Assembly: GCA_021018815.1 (NCBI GenBank)
Contig: JAITYX010000017.1
Span: forward strand, 372,001 to 436,000
DNA: 64,000 nt
Direction of reading: 5' to 3'
From: Talinum fruticosum
Lineage: Eukaryota; Streptophyta; Magnoliopsida; Caryophyllales; Talinaceae
In this document: in pieces, positions 43,601-56,000 of the stretch
Position numbering within the stretch: position 1 is the first letter of the stretch
Layout of the letters: every line of letters starts with the position of its first letter
Notes under the pieces: generated by a model
Seen by the model: only the letters and a program-made list of their open reading frames with translations
Told to the model about the DNA's origin: nothing
Database searches by the model: none
Translations under genes and position numbers: made by a program

Positions 43601-46041
43601 CAAGATTTTAGTTCAGCAGCACCATATGAGTTTGATTCATTTTTTGGGGGTTGTGGGCTAAGAAGCACGGACATCGATATGTGACACGGACACCACACGA
43701 CTCAACACTTACATGCGGATACGTGATTTTTCAGAAAAATAGGATACAGCACATACAGTGGACACGTGGTGATTAGTAAATATATATTTCATTACCTATG
43801 TATTTTTATACTTTCCTCTATGTTTTTAGCCTTGGGGAGGACATGATTGGATGAGAACAATAACAGACAGTTCATAATGTGTACATGACTATCAATAACA
43901 AAACCCAATTCCGATGTGACATCAATATGTTCGGCAGGTGGTTGAGAGTATCCAAAGAGCGTCCAGTGTCGGTATCCAATGTGTCGGACACGGATGCGCA
44001 TGAAGCTGTGGAGAGTATCCATGTTTCTTAGGCTGTTTTGGGGGAGGGGTCTTGAGGCTGGAGGAGATGAAGATGAGATTGCTTATAGGTGGCCGAGCAC
44101 ATAAAAGGAAAAAACTTGCCAAGTGGGGGCTTGCAGCCTTGCAGCCTTGCACATTGGAAGATACATGGACGCTGATGTCAGATAGACTGTCTGTCAAAGG
44201 GTTCTACAGGAAAAATGAATTCCTTAGTTGACGGGAAATCGACACAATGCTGTGGAATAATTGGAGGACCTCGTAGGTACATTGCATCAAGTTACATGGT
44301 ACCTCTCATGAAATTTTCTGGAGGTTCATGTGTTACGTTTTTTCAAAAAAAATTGAGGGTGTTATAACATAAGTGCTGAATCACCTGATTCTGATGACAC
44401 TAGAATAATTCTGTGTTGGCAGTGCTGCTGCCTAATCTAGGATCAGTTTGTGTGCCAGAACCGGGGAAAGGATGCTGGCTTCTTGAGTTTTTAAATGATG
44501 ATTGTGTAATAATCTTTGCTCAACTATTCAATTCTAAAATGAAGATCAGTTACTTTTTCTGATTACATCAGTTGATCTCCCACGGAATAGTGATTGCAAG
44601 AATGTTTCAACTGCTGCTATTCATTAATGATTGTGTAAATAGAAATGCCAAATTTTTGGACCTTCAGGTTGAGAGCAACCTGTTCAAGTGTCAGTGAATC
44701 TATTGGTTTACTTCTGTGATTTTTGTATCAGTGGAACTTGTTTTGATAAAATTTCCAGCTTCCTGATGGTGGTCACCTCTGTCACATTCTTTCTATCATC
44801 TCTACATAACATTTTTTAAAATTCCTTCCTAGATTATATTCCAATGTTAATTTTGTATGCTTCAGAAGGCTTCTGTCAGAGATCGACATTCTTCTGGAAC
44901 GAGAAGGAACAGTTACAACTATGATAGAAATGATCATGCTGACAGAGAGGGGAACTGGAATGCTGCCAAAGCCAGAGCTGCCGCACGTAGTCACAACCGT
45001 ATTCAGGCTGAGAAATCAAGGACTGAACGGCCTTCAGCCAACGAGAATTGGGCTGAGAGGCCTTGGGTTAGACATGAGTCATTGTCCTCGTATCAATCAC
45101 AGAATGGTCCAGTACAGCCTAGCTCTTCCCAAGGCAGTTCTGCAACTATGGCATATGGAATGTACCCATTGTCAAGCATGAACCCAAGTGGGATAACACC
45201 AAGTGGACCAACCGTCCCGTCAGTGGTGATGCTATATCCATATGACCATAACTCTAGCCATGTTTCGCCTGGTGAACCACTTGAGTTTGGGACTATTGGT
45301 CCTGTGGGTTTTGTTGGCATGAATGATGCACCACAACCAGCTGATGGAACTCGAGTCAGGGGACTATTTGTGGACCAAAGACATCATGGGAGCACCACTC
45401 AACATTCTTCGCCAGACCAACCATCTTCCCCTCACTTCCAAAGGTGAGTTCTCTCACTTCCCCTCTTTGTTTGGTACCCACAAGGCCACCTTTTCAATTT
45501 ATAAACCAGAGAAAAACAAAGAATACCTTGGGATGCTGACAGGACGATTTTTTTTTTTTTTTGGGGGGGAGGGAGGTGTTATGTATGCAGTCTAACCCTG
45601 AATTGTACGAGTTTCTGTTGGACTCCAGATTGGCTTTAGGCCGCAGCAAAAGAGATAGAGTATTTTTCTGCAAGATATTTGGCATTAGTCCACTACAAGC
45701 CAAAGATTAGGATATCACCCAAAAGTGATTCTTCACCTGCTTATGATGTGGACAATACTCTTCTACTAGGGGTTGTCCATCAATCATTCTTGGAGTTGCA
45801 AATCCTCCTTTTCTCCTTTGTTTTTCCTTTCTATTATTTTATGTGGGTCATTTTTAACTTATTATTTTCTTGAGCAGATCATTTTGTGATGCTGTCATTT
45901 CATCATCTTATAACAGGAGGATTTGATTATTTTGCCAGATCATTGGCCCAAAGGAATTACCGGTTGAACGATGAAGATTTTCCACCTTTAGTGTTCCTGA
46001 ACGAGGGAGGAGATGGTCGGAGGACCTATGAGGACCTATAA
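34727..46041 (+). CDS. Pol-beta-fold nucleotidyltransferase (PAP/OAS1 family), copy 1
   Basis: Large plant nucleotidyltransferase-like protein, closest by memory to Arabidopsis At3g61690. Exons: 34727-34957, 35912-36100, 36580-36672, 36766-36948, 37032-37134, 37223-37408, 37947-40429, 44866-45443, 45939-46041; 4149 nt, 1382 codons plus stop, all phases consistent. The catalytic core is in exons 2-3: FGSVPLKTYLPDGDIDLT gives the Gly82-Ser83 motif with metal-binding Asp94 and Asp96, and Asp154 (NIVVDISF) is the third acidic residue. The PAP/OAS1 substrate-binding part follows (HLFKRSIILIKAWCYYESR, STYALETLVLYIF, FDWDNF). From about residue 430 the protein is Ser/Asn/Gln-rich and probably disordered, ending LNDEDFPPLVFLNE. 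The ATG is fixed by an in-frame TAG 15 nt upstream. Substrate is unknown; poly(A)/oligo(U) or oligoadenylate-type activity is plausible only by fold. The neighbour at 49169 is a tandem duplicate. Confidence 0.92.
37587..37614. repeat. (CT)n microsatellite
   Basis: About 14 CT dinucleotides in intron 6 of nucleotidyltransferase copy 1; absent from the same intron of copy 2. Confidence 0.95.
40690..41010. mobile_element. ACTCA-rich insertion in intron 7 of copy 1
   Basis: About 320 bp beginning GGGGCCTGTTCCTTTGGG and filled with repeated words of the type CACTCACC and CTCAACCACA. It interrupts intron sequence that is otherwise alignable to copy 2 (AGAGATAGTAAACTTGG here, AGAAATAATAAACTTGA in copy 2), so it entered after the duplication or was lost from copy 2. 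The GGGCCTGTT start resembles ends of plant TIR transposons, but I could not find a convincing matching inverted end. Confidence 0.5.
41935..42335 (+). mobile_element. Solo-LTR-like insertion in intron 7 of copy 1
   Basis: Homology with copy 2 stops after the shared CCTAG-AAAA segment near 41925, and about 400 bp follow that are missing in copy 2. They contain a TTATAAATA box (42164-42172), an AATAAA signal (42211-42216) 40 bp later, and a TG start, as in a plant LTR. No coding region, primer-binding site or clear target duplication was seen. Boundaries are approximate. Confidence 0.35.
43660..44030. mobile_element. TIR element in intron 7 of copy 1
   Basis: About 370 bp bounded by TAAGAAGCACGGAC on the left and, reverse-complemented, TAAGAAACATGGATAC on the right, with further inverted matches (GGACACGGATGCG and ACATGCGGATACG types). 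The matching place in copy 2 (about 59200) lacks it. No transposase, so a non-autonomous DNA element; the family is not certain. Confidence 0.6.
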
Positions 46042-47733
46042 TGAGAAACAATCCCATCATCAAACCTTGGTGCTTGCCCCACAAGCATAGAAAGGTGCAT
46101 TAAGATGGAAATCTGGCGATAGTGGCTGGATCAACCAGGGGATTCTTCTGGCTTGTTTTGTACACAAGTAATTCATTCCCAAGCTGTGCCGCTCACCTAA
46201 AGGCCGGGGTTGCTAGGAAAGGAAGAAGCGACTTTTGAAAGGTTATTTGACAATTCCCCATTTGCAGGCGCACAATTGAGTAGGAAGGGAGAGAGGAGGA
46301 AGACGCATTTGATAGTTAGAAATTTTTACAGCCTAACACACTGTAGATCAGTTCAGTAGCAATCATAGTTTAGTATTTTTATCTGTTGCCTTGTTAATCA
46401 TCAGTTTTCCAGATCATACACACTGGTAGGGAAGACCTTCATGAAGTTGATTCAAGCTAGATTTTTATCTGTTGGTTCAGCTTAGCCCGAAACCATGTAG
46501 CATATTCAGACTCACAGGTTAAAAGGAGTAAACATACGTTACTTGAAGGTTTCTCTTTGTTCTTCAGCCCTCCCCCTCCATCTCCACCTGGATAATCTCA
46601 TATTGTGGATAAAGAGATGAGATTGTACTATCGGTGTTTTTTTCTCCTTTCCTTTTAAAGGGAATTATAGAAGCCGATGCAGGTGGAATTTGAACCTATC
46701 CCTCTGACTACTTTTAATGATTTTATCAGTTAATCTAAGTGATGCCTTGTGTTATCAGTTTCTGGTGATGGAACAATCCTGTGTACCTACTTATGTTCTA
46801 AAGTTCCTCCAAACGGAACTTTGCATGGAGTGGACATGAGTCTTAGGGTTTCATTCATCTAGGCCTTCCCTACCTTGGTTCTTCTATGATCCTCGCTTGG
46901 CTAGAGGAGGGAACAGACAAAGGTGAATCAAGAATTCAAGATCAAGCTATTCTTGTGTATGTAGGATTTGGAGCACATTTCAAGTATTTAACGATCTGGT
47001 TTGATTCTTTTCACACTGGAGGTTTTTATATAATTATGTTCGTACTTCGCGATCTGTATCATCATAAAATTCGAATCTAAATTCCGATCGGCCAATATAA
47101 TAAACATCTTCTCCACATATTATTGTTGCTTTCAGAAAAAAAGAATTTAAACTTTTATGGTATGATCTTGATCTACATTCATCTTATATTCTTATTGTAA
47201 ACAAGACAGGCTTTTCCTTATAGCTAAGGTGAATCTTCCACCAAACAAAAAATAAAATGATAGCTTCCTATTAAATTTTTATTAAATGTATATGTAAAGT
47301 TATAGTATTTCAATACAATTACAGTAAAAAAGAAAAAAGGGTGATGAGATACAAGAAAAATGACCTAAAATCTCAATCTTAATCTCTTGATGGAAACCTC
47401 TTTGATTATGATAGGTTCTTCACAAAATTATTTTTTAACCTTAAATTATTTACAATTTGATAAAGTGGTGTTCTTCCACAAAACCACTTGGATTTTATTT
47501 TCTAACATGTTAAACCTTTTAAAATTTTAATATTTTATAATAAGTTATTGTGAAATAAAAAAAAACATAATGCATAATAAATAATACTCCTGTAACCTAA
47601 TGTGATGTTAACATTTTCAAATAAACTAATCTACATGGAATGATTGGAATAGGTCATTCAGAAACTACAATTACAATCAATCACCACATGAGATCTTCTA
47701 CAACTAAATTTAATATTTAATAATTCTCAAGCA

Positions 47734-47738
<5 letters not shown>

Positions 47739-47799
<61 letters not shown>
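47739..47799. repeat. (TA)n microsatellite
   Basis: About 30 uninterrupted TA dinucleotides in the spacer between the duplicated genes. Such a run is length-unstable and can form cruciforms. Confidence 0.97.
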
Positions 47800-47802
<3 letters not shown>

Positions 47803-48307
47803 TAGTATTAACTATTACCACCTAAATAAAATACAAAAAAGGAAAAAATAATAATGTACCAATAGCAATACCATAACAAACTTTACAACATATTCAACAT
47901 TATTAGTATATGGTATAAATATAAATATAAATAAAATTATCTATATATAATACGATACTTTATTTTTAATCTTTTGTAAAGTAGAGTTCTCCTATCACAT
48001 ACTTTTTATACTAACAAAACTTAAATATGTGATCATATTTAAAGACAACAAGTGATAAATATTCAAATCAATCTGTATTAATAATATAATTAATATTATT
48101 ATATAATTTTTATATAAGAACAACTATTTTTATTATTATAAACTAATTTGAAATCCTGTTTAGCATGAGAGTTTTATACCTAAAAATCCCACCCATTATT
48201 ATTATGATGGGCATGGACCCCTTTTTCTTGCACTTTTTGAGTGCCCGAAAGTTTTTTAGGGCAACAATTAGATTGGCCCGTTGCTTAACAAATACAGGGG
48301 AGACACT

Positions 48308-48331
48308 TCTCTCTCTCTCTCTCTCTCTCTC
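48308..48331. repeat. (CT)n run in the copy 2 leader
   Basis: About 12 CT dinucleotides immediately upstream of the leader sequence shared by both copies. It occupies the place of the minisatellite of copy 1. Confidence 0.95.
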
Positions 48332-49168
48332 AGAGCACCAAGATTCTCTAATCTCTATCATCCGCCCACAACCTCCATTTCCCATTTCCAGTTCCCCCTT
48401 TCCTCCCCTTTATTATAGTTAAATTTCCCTTTTCAAAAAACCCTCCTCGTTGTGCAACAAATCCCTACATCGCCCAAATATATGATTCTTAACCCAACTC
48501 CCTCCTCTGTTCTCTTTTTACCTGATTCTCCTGTCCTGGCGATCCATACCTCCCTCTCTTTGTCTCCTTTTTCTTTGTTTAGCATAATCTTTTCGTATAA
48601 TAAGCAGCATTCATCCCCCATCTGGGTTTTTTCAATCTTTGATTACCCCCTGCCCAGAAATGAGAAAAGGGGAATTCGTCGACATTGCAGTTATAATCCA
48701 CTTGGAGCAATTTCGACCATTTTGAGCTAGGGTTTCGGATTTAACTAGTTGAATTAATCCAATTTTCCCTGACTCCGTGGAGACTTGTTTTGGGGGTGTA
48801 ATTGCAAATTTGTTGCCTTTTCTGCTTGGTTTGATATTGAATGATCAAGAGTACATTGTAGAATTATCGGGAGCTGCCCATGATTAGGAGGTTTTCTGGG
48901 TTTTTATTTTTGTGTGGTAATTATAGTATTCGTGAAGAATATTCCTTACCTTCTTGTTTTCTTTAATTGGTTTTGAAGAATATTGGCTGGCCAAGATTTT
49001 TGGGAAGCCTGTGAATTTTTGTTTAACTTGTGAAGTTTCCATTCCTGTAATCATTTGTATTGGGCAGAATAAGGGAGTGTTACTGCTGTTTCTGTTTTTG
49101 GGGTTTAGTGGGTGGTGGTTTTTGGTTGAGGAGTATAGGCTGAGTAAAGGGAATAGCCTCTGCCTTGC

Positions 49169-49980
49169 ATGGGCGAGCATGAGGGATGGCCACTGCCAAG
49201 TGGGCTATTGCCAAATGGACTATTGCCCAATGAATCGGCCTCTGTGATTCGTCTTCTCGATGAAGAACGATGGTCAAAAGCCGAGGAGAGAACCACAGAG
49301 CTTATTGCCTGCATTCAACCCAACCCACCATCTGAAGAACGGAGAAATGCTGTTGCAGATTATGTGCAGCGGCTGATGATGAAATGCTTCCCTTGTCAGG
49401 TGAAACCTACTATCTTTAGAACTATGCTTTACATATGATTTATTGATATTATGATTCTTGTCCATTGCTGTGGTTGCATTTTGTGCTGCTAGTGTGATAC
49501 TACTGATTCATAATATGTTTGTTTTGCATCAATCTGTGAGAATTAGCCCTTTGCTCACCACTGCTTCCATAACATATACGTGTTCTACTCTACCTGTGAA
49601 GGAACTAGTTGATTGTAAGGTGTTCACAATCACATTTTTAATTCCTGAATCTTGAGCTTAGTTTAAAAAATCTTAAGGTGCACAAAAGCACAAAGGATCC
49701 TTGGGCCAGGGGCGTGGGCTTTTGAACGAGGTGCACTAACTAAAAATGCTTGAAAATCATTACCAAGCAATATTTTTGGTTGAATATGCTGGATGATGAC
49801 ATCAAATAAATGATTAGATATCATTGTAACTACAAAAAACACCACAAAATGTCTTACATTGTGATAAGCTACGATTTTCATCAAAAAGGCAAATATAAAA
49901 AAGAAAAAAATAGCTCAAATTGAGAAAAGGGGCAATTTACCCACTTGCTCACAGTCTAAAAGACAGACAAGAGAAAGAGG

Positions 49981-50016
<36 letters not shown>

Positions 50017-53000
50017 AGCAAAAAAATAGAAAAAAGCGTAGAAAGGCGCACGAGGCGCAACTGCGCCCTGGCTGAGGCGCAAACTGAGGAGTGCACCTCA
50101 AAGGGCTTTGGAGGGGCTGGGCTTCACCCCGTGTGAGGCGCAAGGGGTGGGCTTCACACTTTTGGGCGCCAGGATGTGCTTTTCTAAACTAAGATCTTGA
50201 GGTGCAGCTAGTGAGTGATATATTTGTTTCTCATTTGATGTGACTGTGTGAGTCTTCCAAGGTTCATCACTAAAGGCTGGGATCAATTCTATCATCATAT
50301 CTCTTATAAGGTTGGAGACAATTGATCTATCTGTTTTTGGCATGACCTGTGATGATGCTTCTTTGGGAGTTGTATACGGACACTGTCATTTCTTGGTCAT
50401 CATGAGCAGGCCATTGCACTTGGATCCTTGTTTTATGATGCCTTCTCCCATGATGATTGCATTTTGAGCTTTCTTAGTATGCTGAATGGTTCTCTTTGAA
50501 AGACTTATCCAAGATATGGTTAGTTGAATTCTCAATTCTACTTGAAAGTTTGCAGTTGAATCCTATACTTTGTAGCTGTTGGCCTCTCATCCTTCCTCTG
50601 CGTCTCCAACTTTTGAGAAACTGTTTCGTTGGTGAACTATTTGGAAGTCTTCCGCTCTATGAAAGCATCCTTTACTTGGGAAGCAACACGAGGCAAAATT
50701 TTTACATGTGATAATTTGTGGAGAAGTGGAAAATCTCTGTCAACAGGTCCTTTATGTGCAAAGAGCAGTTGGAATCTGGAATCCATTAACCACTTAGTGC
50801 TGCATTGTATTGGGGGTTGGCTTTCAATTGCTTGGGCTTTTCCTGGTTGGTTGCAAAATCTATCAGACTTACAGTTTTTGGTTTGGGAAGATACCTATGG
50901 AAGAGAAGTTAACAGAAGCTCATTAGAGTTATTCCTCATGCCATTATTTGAATGTTTGTTGGGAGAGAAACAAGAGTTTCAATGGTGAGGAGACACCTCT
51001 TGAGTGTATTAAGGAAATGTGGTTGAAGATTCTGTATTCTGGGGGAGGGTTTTTTATTCTTATTTTGATGCAGCCAATCTGTTGATAGCAAGTTCTAGAT
51101 GTAATTAAACTTTTACTAGCTTTCTTTGCATCAATTTTCTGTGAATATGTGATTATTGTAATTTTGTATACTTGTACTCATAAAAAGGATAATATTCTGC
51201 GATACTGGTGGAGGAAAAAGTTTCCCCATAGCTTTATGCCTGTTTGGCCAGCTCTTTTTGATTGATCTCAGACTTTATCAACTCCAAGCTTGTTTGCTAA
51301 GTCAAATAGACGTGTTTGTAATTTTAAAATCAGGAGGTGTTTGTGCACAAGCACAAGGAACTTTATGTTGCACATTGCCCATTCAAATTGGCCCCTTAGT
51401 TTGAGCTTCTACATAGTTTGCTCATAAGGTTAATTTAATTCTCTTTTACCCTCTTTTTTAAATTCTTTTTTTTTTTTTGGGGGGTTGTCCTTTCAAGTAG
51501 TTGCTAATGGAGGTTTGCCTTTTTCTCATCAACATATGCACTGTTGTGCGGCCATATCTTCTTGGTTGAGGTCACTGGCGGTGATGGGATTATATGAAAA
51601 TATGGAACCTTCCCTCCTCTCCCTCTTGCTGTTTTTTTTAATGGTTTTATCTTCATCCAGGTGAATTACTTTTATTACCGAAAATCATTAAGCTCTATTG
51701 ATACCATGCTCTGTATAGATGAGTTCATTTTACCATTTCAATCTGTGACGCTCTTTGTATGATGTGGCCTTATGCTCCTATTAAATTTCATCTGTCATGT
51801 TCATAAACAAGAGTGCTTCATGAGAAGATATCCCATTGATTTTCCTGGTGGTGAAGCCTTTTCATTTTATTGTAATTTTTTTCCCCAAAGCTTTTCCCTT
51901 TGATACCATCCCACCTCCCAACAGAAAGGGTTTTTCTGTACATGCTGACTGTTTGATGTTCATGCGTTTACCCAGTTTCTATTCTTCATTATGAAACTTT
52001 TCCATGCTATATTACAGGTATTCACTTTTGGGTCTGTTCCTCTGAAGACATATTTGCCTGATGGGGACATTGACTTGACAGCTTTTAGCAAGGAGCAGTC
52101 TCTGAAGGATACCTGGGCTACTCAAGTGCGTGATATGCTGGAGAGTGAAGAGAAGAATGAAAATGCTGAATTTCATGTGAAAGAGGTTCAGTACATTCAG
52201 GCAGAAGTGAGTCCTTCATCCAACTGCTTTGAGATTTTATCTTTTTGTGTTTTTTCGTCTTAATTTTAAAGAAATGATAATTAGAAGTATCTTATCCTTG
52301 TAGAAGTTCATTATAAAAGCTAGATTAAACACACTGGTGCACATAATCCTTGCAGGAAAAGTGAGTGAGAGTCGAGTGAGTGTGAACACTAGGGTGTAGA
52401 TCTTATTTGCCATTTTCTGTACAGAACTGAAGATTGTCTTGTTGTCTCATGTGTAATATGCTAGTTGGCTGTGAAAAAGAATAACGATTTAATCTCATTG
52501 CAGATTTGAGCCCACATAGTGCAGAGTTCACTTTTTCAGATGGTTCCGCCCCCTTTGTATTCTTCCTTTTTTCCTTTCCTTTTTTTTGGGGGGTTGCAAA
52601 TTGCATTGTACATGATTTGTATTTGAGATAAGCATTTCAATTTTCACTTGTTGAGTTTTGTACATGTGCAAACATATTCAGATAAGTAGTTTTACAACCT
52701 TAAATAATGTATCTTCCTTAATTAAGCTTATGTGGCTAAGGACTGCCTTGTTTTGGTGTTCAATAGTTTGGTTTTTGGTGTTTTCAATATTTTTAAGAAT
52801 TTGTGTATTCTGTTATTTATGCAGGTCAAGATAATAAAGTGTCTTGTGGAGAATATTGTTGTGGACATATCATTTAATCAGTTGGGTGGGTTATGCACCC
52901 TGTGTTTCCTTGAGGAGGTGATATATATATTTTTTTCTCGAACGCTTAGGCATGGGTAATTGTCCACCATATATTCTTCAGCTATGATATTTTAATTTCA

Positions 53001-56000
53001 TTTCTGTCTAATGTAGGTTGACCATTTGATAAATCAGAATCATCTGTTTAAGCGCAGCATTATATTGATCAAAGCCTGGTGTTACTATGAGAGTCGTATA
53101 TTGGGTGCTCATCATGGACTTATTTCTACTTATGCCCTGGAGACCTTGGTTCTTTACATATTTCATGTTTTCAACAATTCGTTTGCTGGACCCCTTGAGG
53201 TGCTATCCTTATGTCTTGTTTTCCTTTACTGGTTCAGGCCCTAGATTCTTGGTTGTATCAACTAATACTTCTTTTATTTTCAGGTTCTTTACCGGTTTTT
53301 GGAATTCTTTAGCAATTTTGATTGGGACAATTTTTGTGTGAGTTTATGGGGCCCTGTGCCTATTAACTCACTTCCTGATGTAACTGGTATTTATAATCCT
53401 TCCAGGCTGTATTAATTGCCCAAAATGTTAATGTGGATGTTGTTTTTAAGTTCCTTCATTTGGTTATTTTGCAGCGGAGCCTCCTCGTAAGGACAGTGGA
53501 GAGTTGCTGCTAAGCAAATTATTTCTTGATGCTTGTAGTTCTGTTTATGCTGTCTTCCCTGGAGGTCAAGAAAATCAGGGGCAGCCCTTTAGTTCCAAAT
53601 ATTTCAATGTGATTGATCCTTTGCGTGTGAACAACAACCTTGGACGAAGTGTTAGTAAAGGTATTTTAGTTGTCCAGATTAAAAGGGGCTTCAAGTATGT
53701 TATGCGTTTTTCTGACTCTTTATTGGGTTTGTTTCTTTTGGTTGATTATACCACTAATTGTTAGAATGGGGAAAAAATAGATGGTTTCTCTTTTTTGTGA
53801 GGCATGGTCTGACTTGCCTTTGTTGCAGTGTCTTCAACTTTTTCAGAGTGCAACTGATTTCAGAGTTGAATGATTACATGTGTTGTCATGTCTTTGTTTG
53901 GTCATGATATTTTATCACCTAACAGCTTGGAAATTTTTTGGGAGTTGCCAAGAAAGATCTGAGTTTCTACATTGGCTTTTGTGCCTCCCTATGTGACACC
54001 CCCTGGCACAAAAAAAAGAAGTATCAGGCAGTAGGAAAAGGAAAATATGGTCACTCTGGCCTGTCACATATTAACTCGCTTGACAATGGATAAACATTGA
54101 CATGATCCATTGTTTAGATAGATCTATGTATCATAATGTAGGATCAATAGTAATAAGTGGTTGAAGTGACAATTTTGTCGGTTCAGCATTTGTTCAGTAT
54201 GCATAATTTCCCGACATGATTTTCTTCACGTTATTTTCAGGAAACTTCTACAGAATACGCAGTGCCTTTGCATTTGGAGCCAAAAGGTTAGCAAGGCTAC
54301 TTGAGTGCCCAAAAGAGAACATTGTTTTTGAGTTGAACCAGTTTTTTATGAACACATGGGAGAGGCATGGTAGCGGCGTTCGTCCAGATGCACCAATGAT
54401 TGACTTGTGGCAATTAAGGCCATCAAATCAGGATCATGCGTTGGATAACCAATGGAATGCTTCAAGTAGCCTGAAAGGGGACAAGTATGCAAAGGACAAA
54501 TATGCATCTATTCATGAAATTGAGGTTCAGGGCTCAGCAAGTTGTCGTTCTCTATCCTCTCAACATGATACTTTTCTGGTGGAAAGCACTTCTCAAAATG
54601 ATGATTTTCCTGCAATTTCTCATACAGAGTTTCAGAAGGGTTATTGCAATCTAAACAGCTCAAGGATAGCAGATCAGACCGTGAAAGGCAATCCTAACCA
54701 GAGTGCACAAATTGACGGAAATCAGAGAAGGTGGAAACCTGACCAGGTGGTCAATGAGGGTCAGGGAGATATCTCTTTGCCAGGACACGGTCAAGCCCGG
54801 AGCTCACTGATACGTATTGCAATGTATCTTCTCGAACAAGGCGTAATAAGCCTACTGAAAGTGGGAAATCCCTTATAGCTTCTGTGAAGATGGATGGAAA
54901 TCAAAGGAAAAACATAACACCTGAAACTTTGTCCACCCAAAGTACTGCATCCTCATCAAATGATCATTCATCAGGCAAGCACAGCTCCTCTCATCAGGTG
55001 CTAGACATTGCTGCTGATTTAAACAGTATTTCAGGTGGATATGATGATGAAGCTGGAAATGGTCCCATTAGCAAGGATCATGGTTCTGTGATGGGGGCTC
55101 AAGGGATGCGTCAAGAAGAGCAAGATCTTGTAAATTTGATGGCGTCATCCTCTGTACATAATTTTGGTGGGCAGGTACCTATGCCCATGAATTTTGCTTC
55201 AACTCATTTACCTTTGCCAATTTCCCCATCAGTGCTGGCTTCTATGGGATATGCTCAAAGAACCATGGCTGGAATGGTTCCAACCAACATTCCCTTGGTT
55301 GATCCTTACTGGGCTGCAAACCTGCAGTTTCATCAGGGCCTGATGTCATCTCCGCTGGCCCAATATTTTCCGGGGTTGGCTTGTCGACAAATTCAGAGGA
55401 CTTAAGTGCGCAAGGCAATAAGAATACTGGTTCTGCTGAAATGGTACATGGGGATTCTGATACTGAATACTGGCATGAGCAAGATGTGGCTTTAAATAGG
55501 GGTTTTTACGGGGATGATACTTGTCCAGAGCTCCATACAGATGAGAGACAGCCATCAGCTTCTGCAAATTCCAACTTCGTTGCTTCTCACATAGCTAGCT
55601 CAGGGAGTTTGCTTGAAGCACATGGTGGATTTACCAAGGAGAGTCGAGGGCTAAGAAGAGAAGATTATGTAGAAACCTTCCAGCAGCAAGATGACCAAGC
55701 AAATGAGGATTACTCAGATGACAGAATATGTAGCGCAAGGTTCTGTTCTGCTTCTCAGTCTGGTTCAGTGAGAAGTAAGACATCGTCTGAGAGTTCCTGG
55801 GATGGATCTTCTGTAAGAGTCGCAAAGGTGGTCAAAGACAAACGGGGAGGAAAACAGTTCGTTCTGCAGTTGCATCTTCTAATATTCACGGAAAAGGGAA
55901 AAATGTATATGAAAATGCCATTGTTGAAGCAGATGATGAGAATAGAGATTGGAATACCACAACAGCTACTGGAGATGAAGTTGAAGAAAGTAGCACATCA

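Larger units (their letters stand above)
46042..49168. other. Spacer between the two nucleotidyltransferase copies
   Basis: The 3' UTR and terminator of copy 1 occupy roughly 46042-46450, then AT-rich spacer with a long (TA)n run, then the copy 2 promoter and leader from about 48160, which again matches the copy 1 leader. No separate gene is seen. Confidence 0.55.

Noticed and set aside
55346..55825. Minus-strand frames in copy 2
   Set aside because: Antisense shadows of exon 7.
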